Assembly (NCBI RefSeq): GCF_029478095.1
Contig: NZ_JAKOAV010000006.1
Span: 1 to 64,000, forward strand
Direction: 5' to 3'
Source of the DNA: Pelotomaculum isophthalicicum JI
GTDB taxonomy: Bacteria > Bacillota > Desulfotomaculia > Desulfotomaculales > Pelotomaculaceae
Length of the DNA: 64,000 nucleotides
The translations under genes and the position numbers were made by a program. The notes under the pieces were generated by a model. It was not told where the DNA came from and ran no database searches. It was given only the letters and a program-made list of their open reading frames with translations. This document shows positions 26,652 to 35,981 of the stretch, piece after piece (position 1 is the stretch's first letter; the number at the start of each line of letters is the position of its first letter).

Positions 26652-27464
26652 TTGAAATTAGTTAATAAGATTGATTCTATAAATTCTTTAATCTCCAGTT
26701 TTGGCAGTGTATTGGTAGCTTTATCCGGCGGCGTGGACAGTTCCGTGTTACTTAAGCTGGCGGTAGATTGTTTAGGACCTTCCCGGGTATTAGCCGCGAC
26801 AACACATTCCGAAACATCAACTTTGGAAGAAATTGAACTTGCAGCGCGGATAGCTGGGATATGCGGGATTTCTCATGAAATAATCCCTATTTCCGACCTG
26901 TCAATTCCTGAATTCGCGGCCAATCCGGCCAACCGGTGTTACTATTGCCAGAGCAGCCGCTTCCGGATGCTCCGGCAAACAGCGGACGCCAAAGGCTTCA
27001 AAGAAGTATTGGACGGCTCCAATCAGTCCGACCAGGGTGACTACCGGCCAGGACAGAAAGCGCTCATCGAACTGGGTATACGCAGTCCTTTAAAGGAATG
27101 CGGTTTCACCAAAGATGAGATCCGTCAATTAGCAAAGTCCTTCGCACTGCCAAACTGGAACCGGCCCGCCAACGCCTGCCTGTCCTCGCGCTTTCCCTAC
27201 GGGACGCCGATCACGGCGGAAGATCTGGGCCGGGTGGCCGCCGGCGAAAAGCTGTTGCATTCCCTCGGGCTGACTCAATGCCGGCTCCGCCATCACGGCC
27301 GGATTGCCCGGATTGAGGCGCCGCCTGAAGAATTTTCTATCTTGCTGGATCCCGGCCAACGCGGGCGGCTTGTAGCAGGCATCAAGGATCTGGGATACGC
27401 TTATGTTACTCTTGACCTGCAGGGCTACCGCACAGGCAGTCTCAATGAAGTTATTAAAATCTAA
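26652..27464 (+). CDS. larE: LarE, ATP-dependent sacrificial sulfur transferase
   Basis: 270 aa from TTG 26652, with GGGAGGAA a few bases upstream. The PP-loop SGGVDSSVLLKLA (about residues 25-37) binds ATP. RCYYCQSSRF and NACLSSRFPYG follow; the Cys in the latter is the residue that donates its own sulfur in LarE. It builds the dithiocarboxylate of the nickel-pincer nucleotide of lactate racemase. The 3' end overlaps larC by 4 bp in convergent orientation. Confidence 0.92.
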   Translation: MKLVNKIDSINSLISSFGSVLVALSGGVDSSVLLKLAVDCLGPSRVLAATTHSETSTLEEIELAARIAGICGISHEIIPISDLSIPEFAANPANRCYYCQSSRFRMLRQTADAKGFKEVLDGSNQSDQGDYRPGQKALIELGIRSPLKECGFTKDEIRQLAKSFALPNWNRPANACLSSRFPYGTPITAEDLGRVAAGEKLLHSLGLTQCRLRHHGRIARIEAPPEEFSILLDPGQRGRLVAGIKDLGYAYVTLDLQGYRTGSLNEVIKI

Positions 27465-28648
27465 ACTAACTGCTCCTTTGATTTTTTTAATACCATTTGC
27501 AAAACTTCCTGGAGCGGCAGTCCCGCTCTTATTGCTATTTCTTTGCAATCTTCGTACTCCGGCGCGATTTTCTTTATGTTTCCTTTTGATGCCACTTTCA
27601 CTCTTACCGCCCCAAGATTCGTGTTAACGTTTATAATTTCCCTGTCCATGCGATACCTTGCAACAATACTTCTGCGGATACCAAGGGTTGAACTTTCCTT
27701 TAACACAATATCCGCCAGTTTTTGTTCATCTTCTTTTCTTGCCAAGACAGTCACCATTGCCGCCGGCCTGTTTTTTTTCATATAGATAGGGGTATGGAAG
27801 ACATCAAGCGCCCCGCTCGCGAGCAGGCGTTCCGCCATATACCCGATGATTTCCGGACTCATGTCGTCTATATTGGTCTCCAGAACCACGACTTCCTCCA
27901 TATCACCGGTATCTTCAAAAAACGTTCCCATAACAATCCTTATCGCATTCAGCCTGCCCGTTTCTCTTTTTCCCATGCCATAACCGACTTTATTGATAAT
28001 CATTGCCGGCATGTTCCCAAAACCAGACGCGAGGCATTTAATAATGCCCATCCCGGTAGGTGTGACAAGTTCTGTATTTATGTTTTCCGATATGATTGGG
28101 ATGGGAATTTTACTCCCGGCAAGCATTTCCATGACGGCGGGCACCGGTACGGGAAGCCTTCCATGCCGGCATTCAATAAACCCCTGTCCTTCATGCAACG
28201 GGGATGAAAATACCTTTTGCGCTCCAAGCAAGTCAAGACATATCGACGCGCCGACAATGTCCACAATGGAATCGACGGCGCCTACTTCATGGAAATGAAC
28301 TTCATCAATACTCATATTATGTACTTTTGCCTCAGCCCTGGCAATTTCCAGAAAAACTTTCCCGCTGAAACACTTAACATTCTCGCTCAGCCCGCTTGAC
28401 TCGATCAGCATTTCAATATCCCGCAGATTGCGCGCTTTATGGGCATGGTCGTCATAAGTATTGATCTCTACATCAGTTCCGGCGATACCGTGCTTTACCT
28501 TTTTCTGAATTGTTATTTCATAACCGGTAAGGTTTAATTTTTGCAACTCATCTTTAAAAAGCTTAACATCAATGCCGAGATCAATCAGCGCCCCAAGAGT
28601 CATGTCACCGCTTATCCCCGAGAAACAATCAAAATACAGTACTTTCAT
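27461..28648 (-). CDS. larC: LarC, nickel insertion (pincer-nucleotide cyclometallase) protein
   Basis: 395 aa as one uninterrupted frame, whereas some species make LarC from two overlapping frames by frameshift. MKVLYFDCFSGISGDM at the N-terminus, a His-rich VHFHEVGAVDSI segment and NIDDMSPEIIGY in the second half are characteristic. It inserts Ni into the pincer cofactor made by LarB and LarE. Neither larA nor larB is in this window. Confidence 0.93.
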   Translation of the reverse strand: MKVLYFDCFSGISGDMTLGALIDLGIDVKLFKDELQKLNLTGYEITIQKKVKHGIAGTDVEINTYDDHAHKARNLRDIEMLIESSGLSENVKCFSGKVFLEIARAEAKVHNMSIDEVHFHEVGAVDSIVDIVGASICLDLLGAQKVFSSPLHEGQGFIECRHGRLPVPVPAVMEMLAGSKIPIPIISENINTELVTPTGMGIIKCLASGFGNMPAMIINKVGYGMGKRETGRLNAIRIVMGTFFEDTGDMEEVVVLETNIDDMSPEIIGYMAERLLASGALDVFHTPIYMKKNRPAAMVTVLARKEDEQKLADIVLKESSTLGIRRSIVARYRMDREIINVNTNLGAVRVKVASKGNIKKIAPEYEDCKEIAIRAGLPLQEVLQMVLKKSKEQLV

Positions 28649-28961
28649 CTGTTAACTCACCTTCTTGTTTTAGTACCACATATTGTATTGCGCAACGGGC
28701 ATATTTTATCAGACATTTTTGCAACCTCCTCACATGAAATTTTTTAGTCGAGATAACTGATCAACTTCTCCAACGACGGTCGAAAATCCTACTTATGATC
28801 ATTTCCGAATCAATAATTGACATAAGCTCCTCCGGAGTAAGATAAAGGCAAAAAAAGATATTGGAGTCAATTGCTACTCTCAATATCTTCGTGTGCTTCA
28901 TTGCCTATTGTTGCATGTCGTTCGACATGCTAGAGAATTTGTTTTGCCCGCCCTGTTAGAT
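28649..28961. other. Intergenic region with two hairpins
   Basis: Contains an imperfect stem near 28854-28890 (two copies of an AAGATATTG-type arm) and a perfect 8-bp hairpin with a TT loop (28913-28920 with 28923-28930). Both could end transcription after the FN3 remnant. No gene seen. Confidence 0.5.
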
Positions 28962-30268
28962 CTAGGGTGTCTTTTTTGTTTTTACTCTTGCAGTTGGCCC
29001 GCTATTGCTCCAGTTACCAGCTGCGTCACCCGCTTCAATACTGAATGTATACGATGCGTTTTTTGTCAAGCCGGAAACGGTATAACTATATGTGCCCGCC
29101 GGTATGTCGGCAATCTTTACCCCGTTCTTATACAATCTGTAGCCGGTCACCGATACGTTGTCCGTCGCTCCCGACCAACTCAGAGTTACACTGTTTATAG
29201 TAATAACTACAATTCGTAACCGGTTACAGCAACATTGTCCGCCGCCCCGGACCAGGTCAGGGTTACGCTGTTAGAGGTGATATTCGATGACGTTATCACG
29301 CCGTCGGCCCATGTTGGCGCCTGGTTGTCCGACGTTTTCGCCGTCGTTACTGTTGTTGTCAACTCGCTGCTCCGGTTGCCTGCCCCGTCAAGCGCTTTGA
29401 CGCTGAACTCGTAAGAGGTGTCCGGCGCCAGACCTGCAACTGTGTAGCTGTACGTGCTCCCTGACACGCTGTCAAATTGGACACCGTCTTTATACAACTC
29501 ATAGCCGGTAACCAGCGCATTGTCTGTCGCACCGAACCAGTTCAGGGTCAACCCGTTCTCCGTGATATTCGAAGGCAAGAGCGCGCCCCCGATTGCCCAT
29601 ACAGGCGCTTGGGTATCCGGCAGCGAAGTCGTTGTAACTTCTATAGCCGGCCCATCGCTGCTCAAATTGCCTGCCGCGTCGCGTGCCTCTATGGTGAAGC
29701 TGTAACTTGTCCCAGGCGTTAGGCCGGTAACATTATCGGCAATATCAACGTTCTTATAAGTAAGGGTTCCCCCGGAAATTCTGAGTAGCAAAGCGATTGC
29801 CTCTGCGCGAGTGACGGGTTCTTCAGGTTTAGATGTTCCGTCCTCATAACCATAAAGCAAGCCGGCTTTTTCCGCCGCTTGAATTGTCCCAAAAGCCCAG
29901 TGGCCGGTCGGCACGTCACTGAAAACAGGTTGTCCGCCAGACTGCTCTGGCAGTCCTTTCGTTAAGACTAAGATTTTTGCAGCCTCAGCGCGGGTGAGGC
30001 TGTCCGCCGGCCGGAAGGTGCCGTCAGGGAATCCGTTGATAATGCCTTTTGCGGCAAGGTAATGGACAGAGGGAAGCAGCTGTTTGTCGTTATCCAAGTC
30101 TCTAAAGTCGGTTTTTACCGCTTGGACAGCGGGCTCTCCCATTTGCTGTATTGAAGTCTCAACCGCAATTGCCGGTTTTAGACCAAAGGCAAAAACACCT
30201 AAAACTAAGAGAAAGGCACAAAACACAAACTTATATTGTTTTTCCCCCCGCGTCGGAAAACGAACCAT
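28962..30268 (-). pseudogene. SLH plus fibronectin-III surface protein, disrupted by deletions
   Basis: ATG 30268 (after GGAGGG) opens a signal peptide, two SLH domains (GIINGFPDGTFRPADSLTRA and GLLYGYEDGT), then FN3 repeats of the TDNALVTGYELYKDG type. The frame stops at 29207 right after VTGYEL, and another frame resumes at once with INSVTLSWSGATDN and VTGYRLYKNG to the end at 28962. One FN3 unit or part of it has therefore been lost out of frame. The join between SLH 2 and the first FN3 also lacks the expected FN3 N-terminus, so a second in-frame deletion is likely. It would have been a cell-wall-anchored surface protein under c-di-GMP control. Confidence 0.8.
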
Positions 30269-30322
30269 GAGTCCCTCCATAATAAGCATTTCTCATGCGG
30301 CAGTACATTCCCATAACAATCA

Positions 30323-30350
30323 AAAAACCCGTTTGCAAACTCGGGTTTTT
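30323..30350 (-). terminator. Riboswitch expression-platform terminator
   Basis: A 9-bp perfect stem (30323-30331 with 30342-30350) followed by TTTTTT on the minus strand. It lies between the c-di-GMP-I aptamer and the SLH/FN3 start codon, as expected for an attenuator. Confidence 0.85.
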
Positions 30351-30367
30351 ATAGCACTAACGAAATT

Positions 30368-30455
30368 TTGTTATCGTGGCAACCCGGCTATCATAGTACA
30401 CTTACCTTAGACCCGTGGCTTTGCGCAGAATCCTTTCGGAAACTATGCCAAATAT
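30368..30455 (-). promoter_or_regulatory. Cyclic di-GMP-I (GEMM-I) riboswitch aptamer
   Basis: On the minus strand the core reads TTCC-GAAA-GGA (a GNRA-capped hairpin), then TGCGCAAAGCC, then GGGTCTAAGG, and finally ATAGCCGGGTTGCC. These are the GEMM-I landmarks in the right order (GNRA loop, CGCAAAGCC, CUAA, GGU/AUAGCnGGGUUnCC). It is followed by a terminator and then the SLH/FN3 gene, a target type known for this class. Confidence 0.82.
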
Positions 30456-30630
30456 GAAGTTTACATATTTTTGCGATAAGCTAAATAAATATTTTATCAA
30501 ACCAATATAAGATACTGTCATATGACTATATTTGACATAATACTCAATTTCAATAGGAAATAGTTCCTATTTTTTAATGGGTCCAAAGACCTATTAACGA
30601 ATCTTTAACACCGACTCAACTTGAATAAGC

Positions 30631-30672
30631 GGCAAATACCGGGCCTCATTAATAAGCCCGGCTGCATTTGCC
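30631..30672. other. Intergenic hairpin between mrp and the riboswitch
   Basis: An imperfect GC-rich inverted repeat (30631-30644 with 30655-30672) about 90 bp past the mrp stop. It lacks a U-run, so its role as terminator is uncertain. Confidence 0.45.
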
Positions 30673-30759
30673 ATCAAAATTAACCTTATATATATTTTGC
30701 AGTAAAATTTACTTATGGTTAACCTATTCTTTCCATACCCTCCCATAGATTAATACGTT

Positions 30760-31596
30760 CTATTGAACTACCTTTTCAGGGATTAGATTTTTAAAAAGAT
30801 TACTGTTATATTCTTCAATCTTGCCTTGATCGCAAAGATTTGAAAGGTGCGGGTCAATAGGCAAACCACCGATAAACGGAACCTCGAATTTTTCAGATAT
30901 TTCTTTGCCCCGGCTAGGGCCAAACAGCTCAAATTCTTCGCCGCAATGAGGGCAAACGGCACGACTCATATTTTCAACCAGACCAAGAATGGGAATATTC
31001 ATGTATTGGGCCATCTTAATTGCCTTGCTCACAATCATTACGGCAAGGTCTTGTGGTGAAGATACAACGATAAGCCCGTTGAGAGGCAGGGATTGCATTA
31101 CAGTCAAAGGCACATCACCAGTGCCAGGCGGCAAATCGACAAAAAGGTAATCAAGGTCACCCCAGGCGACATCAGTCCAAAACTGCTTGACCGTACCGGC
31201 AATTACCGGCCCTCGCCAAATAACCGGGTCATCTTCATTGTGGGTCAATAAGTTTAGTGACATGACTTTTATACCTTTATCGGTATCTAAAGGTAACAGC
31301 GCGAAGCCGGTGCTTTTCGCCATACCCTTAACGCCAAACATCTTCGGCAGGCTTGGACCGGTGATGTCCGCGTCCAGCACTCCTACCGAATAGCCCTTTT
31401 TTTTAGCCTCACAGGCAAGTAGAGATGTCACTGAAGATTTTCCCACACCACCTTTTCCACTCATTACAGCAATAACATTCTCAATATGGCTTAATTCGTT
31501 TACAGGCAATTTCTGAATGCCGCTTTTGCCTTCATGACCACATCCGCCATGACCGCATCCGCCGTTTTTTTCAACTTCATCATTATTTTGCTGCAT
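30760..31596 (-). CDS. Mrp/NBP35-family P-loop ATPase (Fe-S cluster carrier)
   Basis: 278 aa. A His/Gly/Cys-rich N-terminus (CGHGGCGHEG) precedes the deviant Walker A GKGGVGKSS (about residues 46-54). VDLPPGTGD and the CPHC pair (VCPHCGEEF) near the C-terminus complete the family. It transfers [4Fe-4S] clusters to apoproteins. Start ATG 31596 has AGGAGG. Confidence 0.93.
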   Translation of the reverse strand: MQQNNDEVEKNGGCGHGGCGHEGKSGIQKLPVNELSHIENVIAVMSGKGGVGKSSVTSLLACEAKKKGYSVGVLDADITGPSLPKMFGVKGMAKSTGFALLPLDTDKGIKVMSLNLLTHNEDDPVIWRGPVIAGTVKQFWTDVAWGDLDYLFVDLPPGTGDVPLTVMQSLPLNGLIVVSSPQDLAVMIVSKAIKMAQYMNIPILGLVENMSRAVCPHCGEEFELFGPSRGKEISEKFEVPFIGGLPIDPHLSNLCDQGKIEEYNSNLFKNLIPEKVVQ

Positions 31597-32128
31597 TATT
31601 TACATCCTCCTGATAGTAAAGTTTAAAATAGTTATTACATTGAGTATACATTAAACCATGTTATGGTCAATGTTTCACAATCATATATACAACACAACCT
31701 CATCATTGTCAACGATATTACCATACCAATTTTAAGTAAATCTAAATGGACCGATTTAAGTTACCTCAATATTTACCCATAATTATTTGCAAAGAATTTC
31801 ACCGGTACAACTACCTGTGAGCCGAATCATTCTCTTTTTCATCATAGACTGCTGATTCCAAACTCCTAAACATTATAGTTCCTACCCGCACAAATAATCA
31901 ATAATTATATCCAAATATCTTAGTATAAATTTATAAATTATTTTAAATAAAAAGTACCAATATTTGTATCAAACCATATTGATTACAGCTATATAACTTA
32001 AAAACCATATTCCTCATAATAGTAAAATACCCTCCATGCTATTTCAATAATAAAACATTAAATTATTTACAAACTCCGTTAGTATATATATAATAAACTT
32101 ATAAATTATATTTATATGGGGGGATTAA
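31597..32128. other. Long AT-rich intergenic region
   Basis: About 530 bp of very AT-rich DNA between divergent genes. I see no ORF with a ribosome binding site, no riboswitch core and no clear repeat. It presumably carries the promoters of mrp and of the MerR-like gene. Confidence 0.55.
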
Positions 32129-32542
32129 ATGTCCACCTGGGATGACGACAAGCCAATGTTAAACATTGGCGTAGTGGCACAATTACTTGAAGTTCACCCT
32201 GAAACACTCCGCATATGGGAAAAAAATAATCTAATTCATCCGGCAAGAAAAAATAAGCAGCGATTATATTCGAATAATGACCTTAAACGGTTGAAGTTTA
32301 TCCATAACCTAATTAATGTAAAAGGGCTGAATATCGCGGGCGTGCAACAGGTTCTCGCCATGTACTCCTGCTGGAAAACAAAAAGTTGCCAAGATAGCCA
32401 AATCAGAAATAAGAGTCAGGTAGTTAATAAGTCCAAACCCTGCTGGAAGGAAGAGGAATCATATTGCATAGTAATTCAGGACCAAGCCGACCTTTGTAAC
32501 AATTGCAAGTATTATAAAAATAGTTATGAAACCACTGATTAA
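32129..32542 (+). CDS. MerR-family HTH regulator with Cys-rich C-terminus
   Basis: 137 aa from ATG 32129 (GGGGGG site). The N-terminal winged HTH has LNIGVVAQLLEVHPETLRIWEKN and RLYSNNDLKRLKFI, the MerR/HspR pattern. The C-terminus, instead of the usual coiled coil, has three Cys clusters: CWKTKSC, CWKEEESYC and LCNNCKYY. This could bind a metal or an Fe-S cluster. It lies upstream of the arsM remnant, but the target is unknown. Confidence 0.8.
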   Translation: MSTWDDDKPMLNIGVVAQLLEVHPETLRIWEKNNLIHPARKNKQRLYSNNDLKRLKFIHNLINVKGLNIAGVQQVLAMYSCWKTKSCQDSQIRNKSQVVNKSKPCWKEEESYCIVIQDQADLCNNCKYYKNSYETTD

Positions 32543-32643
32543 TCATCGGTTTTATAATTCTGCATACGTTGAAATCTCGTCGGCCAGAACTTTTACCGGC
32601 TTAACAATACTTCTACTTTCTTTTTCTTCATTCTGAGCTATTA

Positions 32644-32979
32644 TTTAAGCACTTTCTGCGCGAAGCTTTCAGAGTATTGAAACCGGGTGGAAGATTTGCC
32701 GTGTCCGATATTGTCTTACGGAAACATCTTCCTGAGAAGGTACAACGCGATATGCTGGCCTGGGCCGGATGTGTGGCCGGAGCGCTATTAGACCGGGAAT
32801 ACCAAGATAAACTTACCGCGGCCGGTTTTGAAAATATTGAGATAGAGATCACCCGTGAATATAATCTTACAGATGAAAAAATGCAAACATTATTGTTAAG
32901 CTTATCCCAAGCCGAGAAGGAGCAACTTAAAGATTCAATTGTCAGTGCGTTCATAAGAGCGAAAAAACCTAATAAATAA
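32644..32979 (+). pseudogene. arsM: 5'-truncated arsenite methyltransferase (arsM) remnant
   Basis: The conceptual frame [20 protein letters not shown], then [18 protein letters not shown] and AGFENIEI, matches the C-terminal third of ArsM, including the late Cys (AGC) that binds As(III). There is no start or AdoMet-binding motif upstream: the frame simply begins near 32644 after unrelated DNA. ArsM methylates arsenite and normally accompanies arsS, which here lies 22 kb away. The gene is dead. Confidence 0.8.
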
Positions 32980-32988
32980 AGCTAGCTT

Positions 32989-33032
32989 CCCCATGGATTC
33001 TTTCGTTGTCACAAATGTTGGAATCCATGGGG
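32989..33032 (+). terminator. Long-stem hairpin after the arsM remnant
   Basis: A 12-bp perfect stem (32989-33000 with 33021-33032) with a 20-nt loop, ten bases past the arsM stop. It probably is the terminator of the former arsM gene. The region 33033-33327 holds no gene that I can support. Confidence 0.6.
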
Positions 33033-33327
33033 GCAAGCCAGCCATTTTTCTCGAAAATCCAGCATCCGCTTCCCCCACCACTCTTCCCACCATGACAAAA
33101 CAAAGAAATCGCAAGCTCGCACTTATATGTCAACCATGGAGACATATTGAGTTAACAATAACATTATACTACTTGCCAATGTTTTCTGTAAATAATTAAA
33201 CCCATTAGCAATAGAACCGCGAAGCATAGACGACATGGAGAATGCTTGTTTTAATCAGGAAAGGCGATTATTATATATGAAAAAGCAATTGATACGACTC
33301 AAAAAATTTAGATAAAGAGGGACAAAA

Positions 33328-34095
33328 TTGACAAAAAATTATCGCAAATGGTTTTTAGCAAAAGTAAAACGGGCTATTTATGATTTCGGTATGATTGAAG
33401 ACGGTGACCGGATAGTGGTGGGGTTTTCCGGAGGCAAAGACAGTGTAACCCTACTATATTCGCTTTACCTGCTCAGCCGTTCCATTCCGGTCAAATTCGA
33501 CCTGGCAGCGGTTTTTATTAAAACCGGTTGGCCGATGGATTTACCTGTACTGGAGAACTTTTGCCGGTCTTTAAATGTGCCTTTTTATATAGTAGAAACG
33601 GAAATAGCAAAGATTGTCTTTGAGGACAGGCAGGATGACAACCCCTGTGCCATTTGCTCGCATCTGCGCCGCGGCGCTTTGCATAGCAAAGTCCTGGAAC
33701 TCGGCTTTAACAAAGTTGCCCTTGGTCACCACCTGGACGACGTGATAGAAACATTTTTTATGAGTATGATTTATACCGGCCAGATTCGTGTCTTTTCTCC
33801 GTTTACATTTCTCGACCGCACCGGGCTTACCATGATTAGACCAATGGTATATCTTCCGGCAGAGGAGGTCGTTTCCTTTGTAAAACAGGAAGCGCTGCCT
33901 TTCATCGAAAACCCCTGCCCGGCTAACGGTTTTACCAATAGAGAAGTGGTAAAAAAGCAAATAGCCGACCTGGTTAAACGCTTCCCTGATTTAAAGGCGC
34001 GCTTTCTTACTTCACTACAGACGTTCGATCAACGCAATTTATGGCCTGACGTTCGTTCCAAGAGTAAAAAGCAAGATCGAAAAATTCGAATATAA
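33328..34095 (+). CDS. TtcA/TtuA-like PP-loop tRNA thiolation enzyme
   Basis: 255 aa from TTG 33328 (AAAGAGGGA upstream). The PP-loop SGGKDSVTLLYSLYLL (about residues 35-50), the CAICSHLRRG CxxC pair (about 108-117), and ALGHHLDDVIETFFM are diagnostic of the TtcA family. A Cys in NPCPANG is the third cluster ligand. The enzyme puts sulfur on tRNA (2-thiocytidine 32 in TtcA) using a [4Fe-4S] cluster. Which tRNA position is modified here is not clear. The neighbouring cysteine desulfurases could supply the sulfur. Confidence 0.88.
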   Translation: MTKNYRKWFLAKVKRAIYDFGMIEDGDRIVVGFSGGKDSVTLLYSLYLLSRSIPVKFDLAAVFIKTGWPMDLPVLENFCRSLNVPFYIVETEIAKIVFEDRQDDNPCAICSHLRRGALHSKVLELGFNKVALGHHLDDVIETFFMSMIYTGQIRVFSPFTFLDRTGLTMIRPMVYLPAEEVVSFVKQEALPFIENPCPANGFTNREVVKKQIADLVKRFPDLKARFLTSLQTFDQRNLWPDVRSKSKKQDRKIRI

Positions 34096-34164
34096 CAACA
34101 TCTGATGTTGTTTGAAAAAACTTTTATCTGTGTTAGAATGATAAAAAACCTGCTGACCAAACAT

Positions 34165-34192
34165 ATGGAGGCAATTATATAATTGTCTCCAT
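34165..34192. promoter_or_regulatory. 28-bp near-perfect palindrome upstream of the nifS-like pseudogene
   Basis: Arms 34165-34177 and 34180-34192 pair at 12 of 13 positions around a TA centre and are followed by TTTTAG. It could be the terminator of the TtcA-like gene or an operator for the downstream desulfurase/encapsulin genes. The two cannot be told apart by eye. Confidence 0.5.
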
Positions 34193-34265
34193 TTTAGTTT
34201 ACGGGAAAGCCTTGTGTCAGTTTAAAATTATTAATAAATAAGCGGTTTGGAAAGGAGTATTATAA

Positions 34266-34946
34266 ATGATATATCTTGACTATAACGCCACCACTCCTGT
34301 GGACAAAAAAGTCGCGGAAGCAATGCTTCCCTTTATCTACGGGGAATATGGCAATCCGTCCAGCAGCCACGAATTAGGCTTTAGCGCTAAGACGGCTATT
34401 GAACAATCAAGGAGCCGGGTTGCGGATCTTCTTAACTGTTCACCCGTAGAAGTGTTATTTACAAGCGGCGGCAGCGAGTCGAACAATACGGTTATAAAGG
34501 GAGTGGCTTTAACTTTTAAAGACAAAGAAAACCATATCGTGACCTCGCAGATAGAACACCCATCCGTATTAAACCCGTGCAGGCATTTAGAAAAGTTGGG
34601 TTGTGAAATTTCCTATCTATCGGTCGACGAATACGGCGCGGTAAACGCTGAAGATTTGGAAAAGCTGATCACGGAAAAAACTATCCTGGTTACAGTGATG
34701 CATTCGAATAACGAGACAGGCGCCTTGCAACCGATTAAGGAGATATCCGAAGTCTGCCGCAAACACAATATTTTGCTCCATACCGACGCGTCCCAATCGG
34801 TTGGTAAAATACCTATTGATGTAAAAGAGCTTGGCGTGGACTTTCTAACGGTGGCCGGCCACAAGCTTTACGCTCCGAAAGGCATTGGGGCGTTGTATAT
34901 AAAACAAGGCATTATAGCGTATAACGGTCTTTTTTATGCTGTTTAA
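34266..34946 (+). pseudogene. NifS/IscS-like cysteine desulfurase, 3'-truncated
   Basis: 226 codons from ATG 34266 (AAAGGAG). The N-terminal part is intact: YLDYNATTPVDKK, GGSESNN, SQIEHPSVLNPC, and the PLP lysine in AGHKLYAPKGIGALY. It then ends with IAYNGLFYAV and a stop, whereas the family runs to about 390 residues and has its catalytic Cys near residue 325. Without that loop and the small C-terminal domain it cannot desulfurate cysteine. It stands directly upstream of the encapsulin pair and may be its former third member. Confidence 0.75.
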
Positions 34947-35036
34947 AAACAATAGTATAAGTTTGTTAAATGAAGGAAAGCATAATTTTGCATTATAAGG
35001 AAAAGTTAAGTTCATTAAATAATAGGAGGTTTTTTA

Positions 35037-35981
35037 ATGGAAGAGCAAGAAAGCAAAGTCCCTGCGTTAGGCGCGCATGAGGCGTATCAACTTGCCAAAG
35101 TGACAAAAATAGCGCCGCAATTCGATTCGATTACTCCAAGATGGTTACCAAAGTTATTGGAATGGAAGCCTCTTGAAGCAGGAATTTTTAGATTGAATAA
35201 AGTTAAAGAGGGAGAAACTCCTCTGGATATTCTCTGCAGTCAGCAAGACGACGTAAAAATACCGGAGGGTTTTGTCAATTATGAGTCAAACCCTCGTGAA
35301 TACATACTAACCTCAATATCTACGATAATCAATGTTCATACCCGCATATCCGACATATACAGTTACCCTACGGACCAAATCAAAGAACAGCTTCGCCTGA
35401 GCATGGAAAGCTTAAAAGAAAGACAGGAAAGCCAACTCATTAACAGTGACGATTACGGACTATTAAAAAATGCGTCTGATTCACAAAGAATTCAGACGCG
35501 CAAAGGTTACCCCACTCCGGACGACATGGATGAACTTATTTCAAAAGTATGGAAAGAGCCTTCATTTTTCCTCGCGCATCCAAGAGCTATAGCGGCATTC
35601 GGCCGTGAATGCACCAGACGTGGAGTACCACCTGCGACAGTAAATTTATTCGGCTCGCCGTTTTTAACATGGAGAGGTATTCCAATTATTCCCACGGATA
35701 AACTGTTAGTCGACGGTCAGAAAAAACCGGAGAGTCAAACCGGCAAAACAAATATCCTCCTTGTCCGCACCGGTGAAAAGAAACAGGGTGTTATAGGCCT
35801 CTTCCAGGCAGGTGTTCCAGGGGAACAGTCGATGGGTTTATCGGTAAGATTCATGGGGATAGATAAAAACGGAATAGCATCATATCTTCTTGCGATATAT
35901 TGCTCTTTAGCCATTTTGACGGAAGACGCGGTTGGGGTGCTCGAAGACGTGGATGTGGGTAACTATTATGAATATAACTAA
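35037..35981 (+). CDS. Family 2A encapsulin nanocompartment shell protein
   Basis: 314 aa from ATG 35037 with a perfect AGGAGG site. The sequence resembles family 2A (SrpI-like) encapsulins: an N-terminal arm with LGAHEAYQLAKVTKIAPQFD, the E-loop region NPREYILTSISTIINVHTRI, the P-domain segment PSFFLAHPRAIAAFGRECTR, and the AGVPGEQSMGLSVRFMG axial region. The gene right after it encodes a cysteine desulfurase with a long disordered N-terminus, the known cargo of this family. It assembles into an icosahedral protein shell in the cytoplasm. The stop overlaps the cargo start by 14 bp. Confidence 0.88.
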   Translation: MEEQESKVPALGAHEAYQLAKVTKIAPQFDSITPRWLPKLLEWKPLEAGIFRLNKVKEGETPLDILCSQQDDVKIPEGFVNYESNPREYILTSISTIINVHTRISDIYSYPTDQIKEQLRLSMESLKERQESQLINSDDYGLLKNASDSQRIQTRKGYPTPDDMDELISKVWKEPSFFLAHPRAIAAFGRECTRRGVPPATVNLFGSPFLTWRGIPIIPTDKLLVDGQKKPESQTGKTNILLVRTGEKKQGVIGLFQAGVPGEQSMGLSVRFMGIDKNGIASYLLAIYCSLAILTEDAVGVLEDVDVGNYYEYN

